Positions 36,801 through 41,122 of a stretch of 64,000 nucleotides of DNA are shown here, in pieces. Source of the stretch: JACCQS01 sp963766765 (lineage in GTDB: Bacteria > Actinomycetota > Actinomycetes > Mycobacteriales > Geodermatophilaceae); NCBI GenBank assembly GCA_963766765.1, contig CAVYBR010000015.1, positions 248,001-312,000 on the forward strand, read 5' to 3'. A program made the position numbers and the translations under genes. Each line of letters opens with the position of its first letter. The first letter of the stretch is position 1. The notes beneath the pieces are model-generated. The model ran no database searches. It was not told the DNA's origin and saw only the letters and a list, made by a program, of their open reading frames with translations.

Positions 36801-39171
36801 GGAGGTACCGGCGACGGATGCCGATCTCGCCAATCCCTACCTGTTGCTGGTCGACGGTCGCGTCATTGACATCGAGATCGTCCTAGATCGAGAGCTGAGC
36901 GCCGACGAGTCGCCGGCCATCGCCCAACTCGTGGGGCCAGGACAGATCAAGGTGAGCGTCTTCTCCGGCGCCGACCTCAGCAGACTCGGGGACGTCCTCG
37001 ACGTGTTGATCGCGGACGCCCGGACCGATCCGCGAACGCTCATCCCGGAGGACGTCGCCGACGACCAAGCCGACGCCAGCGGTCCCAACGACCCGAATGA
37101 TCGCGGTGCAGAGGCCGAAGCGGACCCTTCCACCGCCGAACATCCGGACTACCGGCCCGGGACGGAGCAGGATCTGGAATTCCGGCAGGTCCGAGCGATC
37201 ATGTTCGCCGCCGCTGAGGACGCGAAGGCACGGATCGAACGAGTAACGGACTCACCTGGCGCTTATCGCATCGGCCGCGACGCGCGTTACCCGATTCAGG
37301 TCCACGTCGTGATCTCCCAGCCCGGTCCCGACGGACAGCCGGTTGCTGTTGTCGAGCGAGTCCCATCCAGCGACCGCGCCTTTGTGATCGTCTCCCCAGG
37401 CGCTCGGGTCGACCAGCTCGCCGGGTCCATCGTCGAACTCATCGACGACATGCTTCGCGACGAGTACTTCCGGTGGTTGCGAACGCAGGTCAACACGACC
37501 GGCTGGCAGGACGACGACGAGTGGCCCGAGTTCGCCATCGAGTTGCCCGACGTCGGCACTCTCCCCCAGATCCCGAGCGATCCGCCGGTGTCTGAGCTGC
37601 CCCCGGACCCCACCGTGCCGCACGACCCCGAGCCAGGACAGGACCCGCCCAGCAGCGACCCGCCGCCGGCGCCTGACCCCGCCCCGACGCCGCCCAACGA
37701 CGTCACGCCGCAGCCCGGCCCGAACCTGCCCCCGGTGCCAGCGCCGGCGCCCGTACCGCCTGGCCCGCTGCCTCCGGAGCCGCCGCTGCCGCCGGCGACC
37801 CCGCTGCCGCCGGTGCCGCCCTCGACGCCGGTACCTCCAACGCCGCCCGGACCGCAGCCGCCGCCCGGACCCCAGCCGCCGCCCGGACCCCAGCCCCCGC
37901 CCGGACCCCAGCCGCCGATCGACCTGCCACCGGTTCCTGGCCCGCCCCCGGCGGCGATCGTGTTCTGGCTCGACTTCATCGATCCGTGGGGTAACCACCA
38001 CCTGATCGCGATCATCGACTTCGCACTGCCCAACGGGGACAGCATCCGCATCCTGGTCGACCTGATCTTCCCGGCGGACGGCGGTCGGCCGATCGTCATC
38101 CTGTCCGAGCTGGTCGGAACTGCGGATCCCCTGGCCCTGCGCGACCACGTCGCCGCAGTTGCCGACAACGTTTTCGCGCTACTCCGCGATCAGGTCCCCG
38201 GCCTCGATCCGGAAGCCTTGCAGTGGCTGGTCCACAACGGCCCCTTCTCCACCCCGGATGGGTCACTGGCGCAGATGTGGCATCGGCTCCTGCTGAGTTT
38301 TGATGGAACCCACTTCCGGCTCGACGGCGTACACATGCTCACGCCGCAGGACGTTCGAGACCTGATCGATCGGCTGCACCTGCGTCCGGTCGAGGAGGTC
38401 GTTGCAGAGATCGAGGACCTCGGCCGAACCGAACCGGGAGACTCCGAAACCGGTAACCGGCCACCCGAGACCACCCCACCTGGTTCCGAGCCGCCTGCTT
38501 CCGAGCCGCCCGCGACGGAGCAGCCCGGTAAAGGCCCGCACGGTCCGCAGACCCCGGAGCCTGGGAAAGTCGCGCTGCCCGTCACTGGTGGCCCCGACGC
38601 CATCGGGCGGCGGGACGACGATTCGGTCCCGCCCAGCGATGTGGTCCTGCTGCCGACCCTGAAGACCAACAACGGGCCGGTGATCGACAAGTCGGTCAAG
38701 TGGCGGGACTACGCGATCGTGCCCGCGCCACCTGTGACCGACGAGCAGATCATGGCCGTCGAGAACAGATTGGGCATTCGGCTCCCGGAGGACTACCTCG
38801 ACGTCGTACGGACGCATCAGGGCGGGGCACCGAACCGCGGCATTGTCTCCTTGCCCGATGGCACAACGACGGCGGTGACCATGCTGCTGCACTTCGAGGA
38901 CGAACCCGCGCGCTACAACTTGGTGAGCGTCGTTGAAGGCTCAGATGCCATGTACGGCAAGCTCATTCCGTTCGCAGTCGATCCGGCGGACAACTACTTC
39001 TGCTTCGACTACCGGGGGGAGACCGTGCACTCGTCGTCGGAGACGCGGTGGAAACGGCCGGTGGTGTTCGTGACGGTGGAAAACCCACAGGCCGAGCCGC
39101 AGCCGGTCGCCGGTGGATTCACCGAGCTGATCGCCGGGCTCCAGGAAGCGCCGGCGGAGGCGCCGAGCTGA
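21499..39171 (+). CDS. C-terminal 5,890 codons of the giant toxin (repeat modules, membrane hairpins, SUKH end)
   Basis: The first in-frame start codon is GTG at 21499, but coding sense continues upstream in the same frame to at least 21421 (VDQAVSSKTRLQAG), so it is most likely a continuation of the frame that ends near 21404. The protein contains SPGADL modules (21040-22420), two homologous ~6 kb blocks with membrane hairpins and ISDRA motifs (about 22600-27880 and 28780-34170), DQGPS repeats, an Ala/Glu/Arg-rich coiled coil (34250-34680), seven further SPGADL modules (34800-37470), an Asp-rich stretch (35495-35610), a Pro-rich linker (37570-37960) and a SUKH domain. The size and modularity suggest a secreted or surface-spanning effector. 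No comparable named protein is known to me. Confidence 0.9.
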   Translation: MAQVARLAAAASARLHAWAIQEEPFPDPAHVDVVRGRQATVVETVMAVPATDDEPFRRPSVRINDFNVVQVVVSPGADLDPIAAELQEAIEEALVRSAPAVRPGTEDDPEVVLVREMVEVAAVDLGVHTRTLDSGDIEIRWAGQVLATVTISVADDVFSNPAPPLATSAQNGNEVAVILAPGANLAGLSEEIKQDIDAARSHDASVPTSTDPNGQLGTVADMIRAAAAEAGVSADITNDRFILDRSGNPIQGRIVQEGTNVEAESAPAAAEWDTASNRLLVTVPAGTQLDQLPGALTTVLESVLDPADPADTTVADSIIEGLLGPSEDGDARQEPNVDDDDAPDDTPPGGEISASAVEGSRSNGRKSRFPHPRRILTRVVKTMTSFAVADAAGVGLVTGHADGTYSFRTPGGRWVHTTVRTVSDSDPDTIGTDIARTTIVNADPGRIEVRISDRAPLRGVPRALAHEIAEMSRILDGHASVDLSGDLQQDGDPDGAPDPTKAHWAGRVAELRWEAARLKSENPLTRRLAAREASALMDEMHLHAGYVSKETSEYVGRSPAFDAMLSTLSVEDQQIVATLNYLPKVASLPAAVAETWRYVAKGLLTGIVTGGVPGAALIAVSGAAASPVLVTFGIVTAAAGMATAVVGALAERAFALRQDHLTRYVYTSLMPLSPASRHLVDLEAADLAQQARELRLQAAELSTELHHDPVRQQHLADALRSQASGVPASRFTTPSEAVSETRRTTPRMQEMARLSDQALREAARAAAEPRAHDTYSSMDIMPTPRTWIMRAAAGPFAGLGAGAIAFHIAVGTLGFASSNILLPLLGVAAVGALASVASQRFLARQWFTGEDNQENTRYERERAAAAARVEQQLAPLRDQATVLNEDAARRRALAGILDTAEQALIDAAGDPAATRAAVEAARAAARALAPAPDQQTPSPSRDSDVSDRAEVRDVEEIPGSLAADGRRFARPVHVARQARMTLAGLGARDGVRNTRIDGDAVEIHLRGDPDPIRVNIGTVDVDLLRTESLVASVSESTEPGESVRAFTVHVSDRASDNDVTRAVLFAVDNILAARAGVPTGPDQLMPGAVTGPIDPDSVTARDLSRLRDITLLLDAIDVSGSRARRTLLNQYDAALVAAGLDLPVDQDMDADADGAVTRRQAIDPAVRERLESRDPLPSVTPSIFVHQRRWLGTMALPAIGTPLAIALLRGVSEATVPGMLAGFIGPLVFGAGNALAEWHTSRAVETRQVNLEVGSTIPSPERLALEERYRAQVAARIQAAQAQSRAEDAALQDRRTRFEAALAQAERAGALRPDHVRGLIDALPTISEPTTPDVNEGFSARSEAQGSATPDATNSPDVDRAAAVAVLGSMDESGTEAAQREPYTIRKATPRVIEYAGLIIGVPLAAAGAAMGIVVGIGHVPVSDIFHPSTWATKDPLLLGAIIGPFAGAVTAAVSAGQVLGERLVGNRNPQLYADLEVLLAEENEQMAGSLKSSRLAPLHEDLDRAQAELASVQSAIALAERRQADLRTQALVNLFGGSPRESTSWTAPVGRPAGPGGPATGGPTNGGPTNGDPTGRPTNGAPIDGAPTNGDPVEAQPDAGGPPHKGPTDRDTSTGPPDEGGNEDGGQDAVPPPDPRLAPAMDALARAAALLDVQVHSDAAQGPALTLSTGQALRVAVSLSARTTAPPVTVDQRAETLAISINPDSPVADVQRQVAREVAAFIARQAGAPQGTPTLSQSPLTTAQTPDALTVEDHAVIAELAERLRQTHEAGPITRGILDRRVTRLLDESGLRQGAPDAGARRALLPAELTATLEARDNGTREYEPVRALRAATADVGKLAEALGLPVTLDRGDNELLHVRLPDGNTKSVRIVVAPAGTMSGDVAIPSASYLAGTVTIDGRASNPAIQIALAGALAELAARDQLAPSGPRLLRPDVGDDPVNESGLHRPDLTVADLRGLAELRMAAQLAASSLQASIAARWHRALAVELGLHGPSDGATIRRGTLTAAEEREIAARHNAEHEEIVLSRQFVEHVARRLGAAVVRVSADRLTAGQRRVQSLLTGAQGSEVRVDYTLVPPGPDGQAVARVERADFLPTGEIRLRISVSVGTTVEDLLPTIEAMVEAALNGEPPPDQGPSDQGPSDQGPSDQGPSDQGPDQGPSDQGPADQSPAGQQQPEAEPAPGTGQETPAEASREHLTQQQSALADAARALQGAAVDEQAQRAQRLMDLVTEAGLHLSAPDAQARREVLPAWVSSMIEHHIDGRPDVPAAPSAPATPSGLALRPLPSSTTAPLRAFQRLQLAAAARAMLDADPADAVDREQRFMDLVTEAGLHLDASDATVRRQTLPKWVNRVIEQRIDPRPDAPAPAPTPTEISHAPTALPTTVSTEPETFFVSETWPSRPLLGKYSPFRPETHGLRSLFPRPNGARNTIDETLETLAEHAGVASITKNDDGTYKVRLQGSADQGAGKTFTLRATAVPGWGRAIGRGEVNPETREVQIYISDRAVDRAIPRALVHAIAEAASIIEGNPVRNDVLTDKPLSEDQKQKADLAGVSPVLSATSAEDQALLASLRYVSSRLASPNPVVRWTSARQAAGLMKAMGLVGGTQDLTTRTDYVGQSPDYTTRLQFLSLADQELVAFLNNFVPQVGSLPAAVAAMGPYVFKASVAVGAGGLATSAFVYIGMATANPVLFTVAAIVGASSTAGAIANIFAERRHNRNTVLLDAMRDGKLLPVEVRKVLDSRTHHGAEVAARTLQHGTVLETLVFGEPNTVLPLGRHHTAVPTHASGTTGDATPGQSTARDADRLATSAADVANDIEVRLEGTPLLAAALRDELPYDVAVEATQQVEPTAGERVSKDVTVAAKSSWLMRHVSGPVAATIAGFMAHTVAVSEFGLLPLMQPVHFLAVGVVAGVVNAFSQRWAAKQGAIVENPNEDAKTGRKEHAVSMRLDNQLIEQRRVQAELDRQAHFRQALANWVVTAEQALMAADVEGALAALGEPPTLADFPIAWRDADVAARFATDAEVTAAVPARRDSTYVPDSRNKPAPEAVEKRARKTLTDLGARDRVINPPTIDEHGVITLDYANQKPMRVKVVAVPADTLSADLSVNARLRWVEGTEGTEGAYHIEISDRANDNTVFRAVLSQLDSALGLRPFAPTADVELDPATGEVKDHLRPGPTNGPILAEDLSAEDRDVVERLRDVAERRALRERLDARNRRTKIAALFRTIDELDAAKAWSRRELIREYESVLREAGLDLLPRFEESPDAYGGQRRRHALDRALLDRLEMWDPLPSKTPSMKVHQLKTLFSVLPFSIGIPGVLVATDLLSGRAVESAQRLRSLISAVNPLLVGAVTAIAERSFNKGQEAREAYLERGHTKPTARQLRLEGDHVAEVDASIQADREHARRAAGLLDQRRREIEEAINRAIHQEVLADSARMSAVLDHLGRRDDPALNAADESAVVHPSGQEAATARIADRIATHASVEQTAAQEEVDASPSAEQVEAEAAELTKEMVEAADGGAKRGKAKEQGAKPKAPFSRWLGLFVVPAATAVGSTVAMFNLLGPKAFSLLDFVRPGRWDSLVKEEYEPILVGAGLGGVAAVAALPTGIGARTVGDATADAENERDARLAAQVKLREAGHTAVRLAPVELAQRLAEERLEGLAELITPRDPGGPEGSAPPTGGPPDGGPSGPAHTDQGPSAPDPAGSGPATPDPSAPESDGQASVTALPEAASDDDSDTTPLQKLIAAAVDAVKRAAEWARAVVADLGANLFRITMPGNRSIEVQVSLGASRGSVAVTATFQAGRLSIDVDRHAGVAEAERGIVREVTAQLWSEVLAEPAQPHSLTAAEHAALAEVAETARQVMAADNGSRPALLQRLITAVDEAGVRLGAPEAAARREQLPPEVVTELEQRLDDLHEPDDDAVLRAVAAAVDTNRGATEADALGSRIHEATGLDVTLDDDSAVLVLHMPGQGDRAINVRVAALPSAVGATSTIADGTATITLDERLPSTAIQIVLAGALAELVARNERSPSGPRTLRTDSTADPATDALTTEDQRLLAELRMAALLTQFSLHATAERHAGFARHWYNAVAAELGLLGSGDGPAVRRGVLTPAEERKLAARRGGEVPELVLARQAVERAAALVGATSIRVGANRVLVTNPSGLSGLPGGEGQVEVELAVEQVAVDGEAVADVAVTSDNQLRVVVSPGSAVDLPTRTITHLVETLLRGEDNSTNPDQPDAPTLGPQVPDPDSPARDPAEDDLAQAAEAARRAVAQEREAAVRDAAAQLEEARLEDARLAEAEAAARSAREQAEADEAAKRAQADEQAAKARAAADEIAAAERAEVDRIAAEEAAERAAAEEAAAAERDAFDRAAAAAREASDKAAAAARQAEDAEAAESEPQSDSDAESSVEAELDPDAQATLAEHADLGPADPELNRFLSDVLGPPAMIAAGRDPSIELVEAIPGDVKMDGALRLLAEAAGQINAVVVGDLPHLTLERGEYGVRVSVWTGTTADGQPIPRAYAFRDSASNRLGLYVSSASDLSEVQTLTERLLRDAFGAAEAVHESPDEDASEVQRAGDLIEAVAETLDLEVEEGEFEAGQFVLSDDTRYIEVQLRSAVPGSDLAVPEARAYYNQQAGVVVVAAIPGADFEALGRAIQAAVQDAIEAAEQAEIDDDTDDDTDESDTEIDDDIDDEIDDEFDDEADESPGESQVIESVDELLNDVLGADESSDSILREGRPDDPEVAWAARLIDAAAELALADVTWNADRNLANIEGPSGAVFVEIRFSEPAPGTQPPPRTQVMFDAAGDVITVVVSPGSDFDTLRDSLVREVARRVADRSTESDPARDLFDFVADQAASTLSAHDFSVVMSRGISGNAEVERAARWLAGVAKRNRVQLERDGSSVILRRRQGPIRIQLYVAAGTEGQPVSEAVVVRYPKLGGNRLGLVVSPGVDLDALNERIDQLIQEAFGRVEAAFVLPGADMRTEDADARALVEATALALQMEVEAEDHLLILKDDTREVTVAVLAAIPGPDGLPVPEASTWVDPKTGSLVVAIVPGTDFDAFTSDVVKAIQQAIVATDLANAVAEIRAATTIIRAAATRAGGEEVPATDADLANPYLLLVDGRVIDIEIVLDRELSADESPAIAQLVGPGQIKVSVFSGADLSRLGDVLDVLIADARTDPRTLIPEDVADDQADASGPNDPNDRGAEAEADPSTAEHPDYRPGTEQDLEFRQVRAIMFAAAEDAKARIERVTDSPGAYRIGRDARYPIQVHVVISQPGPDGQPVAVVERVPSSDRAFVIVSPGARVDQLAGSIVELIDDMLRDEYFRWLRTQVNTTGWQDDDEWPEFAIELPDVGTLPQIPSDPPVSELPPDPTVPHDPEPGQDPPSSDPPPAPDPAPTPPNDVTPQPGPNLPPVPAPAPVPPGPLPPEPPLPPATPLPPVPPSTPVPPTPPGPQPPPGPQPPPGPQPPPGPQPPIDLPPVPGPPPAAIVFWLDFIDPWGNHHLIAIIDFALPNGDSIRILVDLIFPADGGRPIVILSELVGTADPLALRDHVAAVADNVFALLRDQVPGLDPEALQWLVHNGPFSTPDGSLAQMWHRLLLSFDGTHFRLDGVHMLTPQDVRDLIDRLHLRPVEEVVAEIEDLGRTEPGDSETGNRPPETTPPGSEPPASEPPATEQPGKGPHGPQTPEPGKVALPVTGGPDAIGRRDDDSVPPSDVVLLPTLKTNNGPVIDKSVKWRDYAIVPAPPVTDEQIMAVENRLGIRLPEDYLDVVRTHQGGAPNRGIVSLPDGTTTAVTMLLHFEDEPARYNLVSVVEGSDAMYGKLIPFAVDPADNYFCFDYRGETVHSSSETRWKRPVVFVTVENPQAEPQPVAGGFTELIAGLQEAPAEAPS
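22600..34170 (+). repeat. Two tandem homologous blocks of about 5-6 kb within the giant gene
   Basis: Protein landmarks recur in the same order about 6.2 kb apart: ISDRAPLRGVPRALAHEIAE (22849) and ISDRAVDRAIPRALVHAIAE (about 29003); membrane hairpins at 23290 and 29475, 23860 and 30090, 25060 and 31390, 25670 and 32095; SDRASDNDVTRAV and SDRANDNTVFRAV; IQIALAGALAELAARD (27220) and IQIVLAGALAELVARN (33520). Each block thus has four hydrophobic hairpins between soluble beta modules. Divergence at protein level indicates an old duplication. Confidence 0.85.
27889..28017 (+). repeat. DQGPS tandem repeats
   Basis: Fifteen-base units encode DQGPS about seven times, with two degenerate last units, forming a hydrophilic linker at the end of the first membrane block. 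Nearly identical units (GATCAAGGTCCCTCC) point to recent slippage expansion; the unit length keeps the frame. Confidence 0.85.
34800..37470 (+). repeat. Seven tandem SPGADL-type modules
   Basis: Seven units of about 95-115 residues share one pattern: an N-terminal helix with AARLIDAAAE-like sequence, a hairpin, an IEVQL/VRVSV strand with P-G-x-DG-x-P-[VI]-P turn, then [IV]VVSPG[AS]D[FL] and a closing amphipathic helix. Similar units occur at about 21040-22420 and at the ends of both membrane blocks (27780, 34090). The family was not recognised. Confidence 0.75.
38700..39150 (+). other. SUKH (SMI1/KNR4) domain fused to the C-terminus
   Basis: The last ~150 residues show the SUKH-1 pattern: VTDEQIMAVENRLGIRLPEDY with the N-terminal helix and LP-x-DY turn, a GG loop (THQGGAPNRG), KLIPFAVDPADNYFCFDY, VVFVTVENP and the closing helix AGGFTELIAGL. 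SUKH proteins are usually separate immunity proteins of polymorphic toxins. Here there is no credible start codon before it and the frame is continuous with the giant toxin, so the domain is fused. Confidence 0.8.
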
Positions 39172-39217
39172 GCCTTCAAATCCGACCCGACAAGCCGGGC
39201 AACGCTCTGGGTCGACC

Positions 39218-39904
39218 TCAGCGACCGGAGCCGTCACTCCCGGCGGGTGTCATCGCTACGTCGAGATAGACAGCATTGCGGGAGATGAGCGTTCGTAGCG
39301 AGTCCAGGACCAGATCGAGAACTTGCTCCGGCTCGGTCGTCTCCGGACTCGGGTCTGCGCCTTGGGCGGACACGTACGCCAGCCCCTCGCACGCCGCCCA
39401 GATCGTCGGCCACAAGTGAGCCCACTGCCAGATCTCGAAGACTCGCGGCCGAACCTTGACGACCGGGGGGATCCCGATCAGGCCGATTCCGTCGAGAATC
39501 GGGTCCTCTGGGCTGTTGCCCAGTCCGATGAGCAGCGACTGCAGACGGTAGGACTCGGCGAATTCGCGAGCCTGTTCGGTGCCGGGGCTGACCTCCGCGA
39601 TCAGGCCCAGCCCGGCAAGGTTGTCGAGAATGGCGGCTGCGTCCGGCATGTCCGCGTCTTGCGCGGCTTCGATGATCGCCTGGCGAGTCCAGCGGGTGGT
39701 TTCCACCCGATCCGGCAGCCCATGCGCCAGAGCCCAGATGTCGACGTGCTCCTCGTCCGGGAGTTTCGGTGTCTCCCAGCCAACTCGCACGATGTGATGC
39801 TTCGCCGGCCCATTGCGGCTGGGATGGAACGGACCCATGTAATGCCCGACCGGGAAGACAACCGGCTCAGTACCGTCGGCCGCATTCGTGCCCGCGGAAG
39901 TCAT
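39218..39904 (-). CDS. Unknown protein, tandem paralogue 1
   Basis: A 228-residue soluble protein, paralogous to the gene that precedes it: both share a P-[VI]-GH-[CY] start, DIWALAHGLPDR / AIWGLAHGVPDR, WTRQA, LIGLGNSPEDP / MLGLGNTSEEP and a C-terminal AVYLD / AAYLD helix. Its ATG overlaps the TGA of the upstream paralogue (TGATG), so the two are translationally coupled. No catalytic motif is seen. Because the pair lies tail-to-tail with the giant toxin 46 bp away, a role in type VII export or immunity is possible but unproven. A short winged-helix-like fold could be present in the middle. Confidence 0.8.
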   Translation of the reverse strand: MTSAGTNAADGTEPVVFPVGHYMGPFHPSRNGPAKHHIVRVGWETPKLPDEEHVDIWALAHGLPDRVETTRWTRQAIIEAAQDADMPDAAAILDNLAGLGLIAEVSPGTEQAREFAESYRLQSLLIGLGNSPEDPILDGIGLIGIPPVVKVRPRVFEIWQWAHLWPTIWAACEGLAYVSAQGADPSPETTEPEQVLDLVLDSLRTLISRNAVYLDVAMTPAGSDGSGR

Positions 39905-40542
39905 CAGCTTGCCAACCGGGTGTCGAGGTAGGCGGCGTTCGGACTCAGCAGGGCATGCAATGTTCCGAGCAACGCGTCCAGCATCAGGACCGGGTCAGTG
40001 GCCAGCCGATCGTCGATCCCGACGCGGACCGCAGTGGCGGCGGCTCCCTGACAGGCCAGCCACAGGTTGGAGTCCATGTGCGCCCACTCGTAGAGGTCGT
40101 AGGCCATGGCCGACATGGACACGACCGGCATACCCACCAGCCCGACGGAATACAGCCGTGGCTCCTCCGATGTATTGCCCAGCCCCAGCATCAACGGAAC
40201 CAGCCGGTGCCGTCGGGCGAAGTCGACGGCGGAGTCCGTACCCGGCGTCGTTTCGAACAAGACGTAGTCCTTGATCAGTCCGTCCAGTACTTCGTCGGCC
40301 ATTGAGATCCCCGCGCGCCGCGCCGCCGTGAGGACGGCCTGCCGAGTCCATGGCTGGTCCTCCGGCCGATCCGGAACGCCATGCGCCAGGCCCCAGATCG
40401 CGAATTGCTCGTCGTTCATCCGAATGACATCTGGCCCAACGCGAACTTGGAAGAAGTGATCTGTGGACTTCGGGGCGTCGTAGTAGGCGCCGATGCAGTG
40501 CCCGATCGGGAACAGCAGGGCCGTGTCATCGTCATTGGCCAT
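39904..40542 (-). CDS. Unknown protein, tandem paralogue 2
   Basis: A 212-residue protein of the same unrecognised family as the next gene downstream. It begins with an acidic tail, then LLFPIGHCIGAYY, and has the conserved AIWGLAHGVPDR, PWTRQAVLTAARR, MLGLGNTSEE and LLSPNAAYLD elements. It follows the DUF3052 gene by 24 bases on the same strand. The conserved block WxLAHGxPDR and the WTRQA helix could be a nucleic-acid or protein-binding module; this is inference only. Confidence 0.8.
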   Translation of the reverse strand: MANDDDTALLFPIGHCIGAYYDAPKSTDHFFQVRVGPDVIRMNDEQFAIWGLAHGVPDRPEDQPWTRQAVLTAARRAGISMADEVLDGLIKDYVLFETTPGTDSAVDFARRHRLVPLMLGLGNTSEEPRLYSVGLVGMPVVSMSAMAYDLYEWAHMDSNLWLACQGAAATAVRVGIDDRLATDPVLMLDALLGTLHALLSPNAAYLDTRLAS

Positions 40543-40566
40543 CGAGATGACCTTATCGGTCGGCTG

Positions 40567-41010
40567 TTAGCCGGGCATATGGCCGCGATCCAGAGTGCTT
40601 GTCCCACCGCGAAGCTCTTTGCGGATCACGAACTTCAGTCCGGACCAATCGGCATCGACGGCGCACACCTTGGTATCGACGAAGCCCGTGGGCAGGAGGT
40701 CATCGCGCCAGTCCTGCTCGGAGATTCCGGTCCAGAGCGGGCTCGACTTCTTCGGCCAGCACACCCAGAGTGAGCCGACGGGGGCGATGACCTTCCACAG
40801 TGTCGGGAGCCGGCGGCTCACTGCTGCGCGATCGCGGGCGAAGAGCAGCACCACATCCGCAGAGCCGCGCAGCCGCCGTACCAGCCGGACACCATCCGGC
40901 AACGGTGCGAGCAGTTGTTCGGCGTGCCCGGGATCGTTCAGGACAAGGAGGGTCGACCCGGCGACGATGCCGAGTTTCCTGGTCAACGGCGTCTCCGAGT
41001 ACCCGGCCAC
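40567..41010 (-). CDS. DUF3052 family protein
   Basis: A 147-residue protein that opens with MAGYSETPLTRKLGI and contains LWVCWPKKSSPLW and TGFVDTKVCAVDADWSGLKFVIRK, the hallmark segments of DUF3052, common in actinobacteria. The function is unknown. The fold looks like a small Rossmann-type domain without an enzyme motif. GTG start. It is the first gene of a likely three-gene operon with the paralogue pair. Confidence 0.85.
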   Translation of the reverse strand: MAGYSETPLTRKLGIVAGSTLLVLNDPGHAEQLLAPLPDGVRLVRRLRGSADVVLLFARDRAAVSRRLPTLWKVIAPVGSLWVCWPKKSSPLWTGISEQDWRDDLLPTGFVDTKVCAVDADWSGLKFVIRKELRGGTSTLDRGHMPG

Positions 41011-41122
41011 ATTGTCATCCTGCTGGAATACGGCAGACCCGACACCGGCACCTGCGTAGGCAACGCCGTTGACTCACGCTGGACGGTGCCCGGAGAGGCT
41101 GACAGCGCACATTTCTCGTTGC

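Larger units (their letters stand above)
13927..39171 (+). other. Composite giant toxin reading path (~8,414 codons, two frame changes)
   Basis: The best coding frame is frame 1 from ATG 13927 to about 15375, frame 2 from about 15380 to 21404, and frame 1 again from about 21410 to the stop at 39171. The two changes are opposite, so start and stop lie in the same frame 25,245 bases apart. Domain order with approximate residues: WXG100_2 (1-105), membrane helices (120-290), Gly/Asn/Ser hexapeptide repeats (423-470), Pro/Ala linker, HELAES toxin-like domain (855-1000), RelA/SpoT-like (1160-1435), RelA/SpoT-like (1590-1870), ADP-ribosyltransferase (2035-2255), SPGADL modules, two large membrane-hairpin blocks (2895-4650 and 4950-6750), coiled coil (6775-6918), seven more SPGADL modules, Pro-rich linker, SUKH domain (8258-8408). 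The frame changes may be sequencing errors in C runs, true mutations or programmed shifts. Confidence 0.7.
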
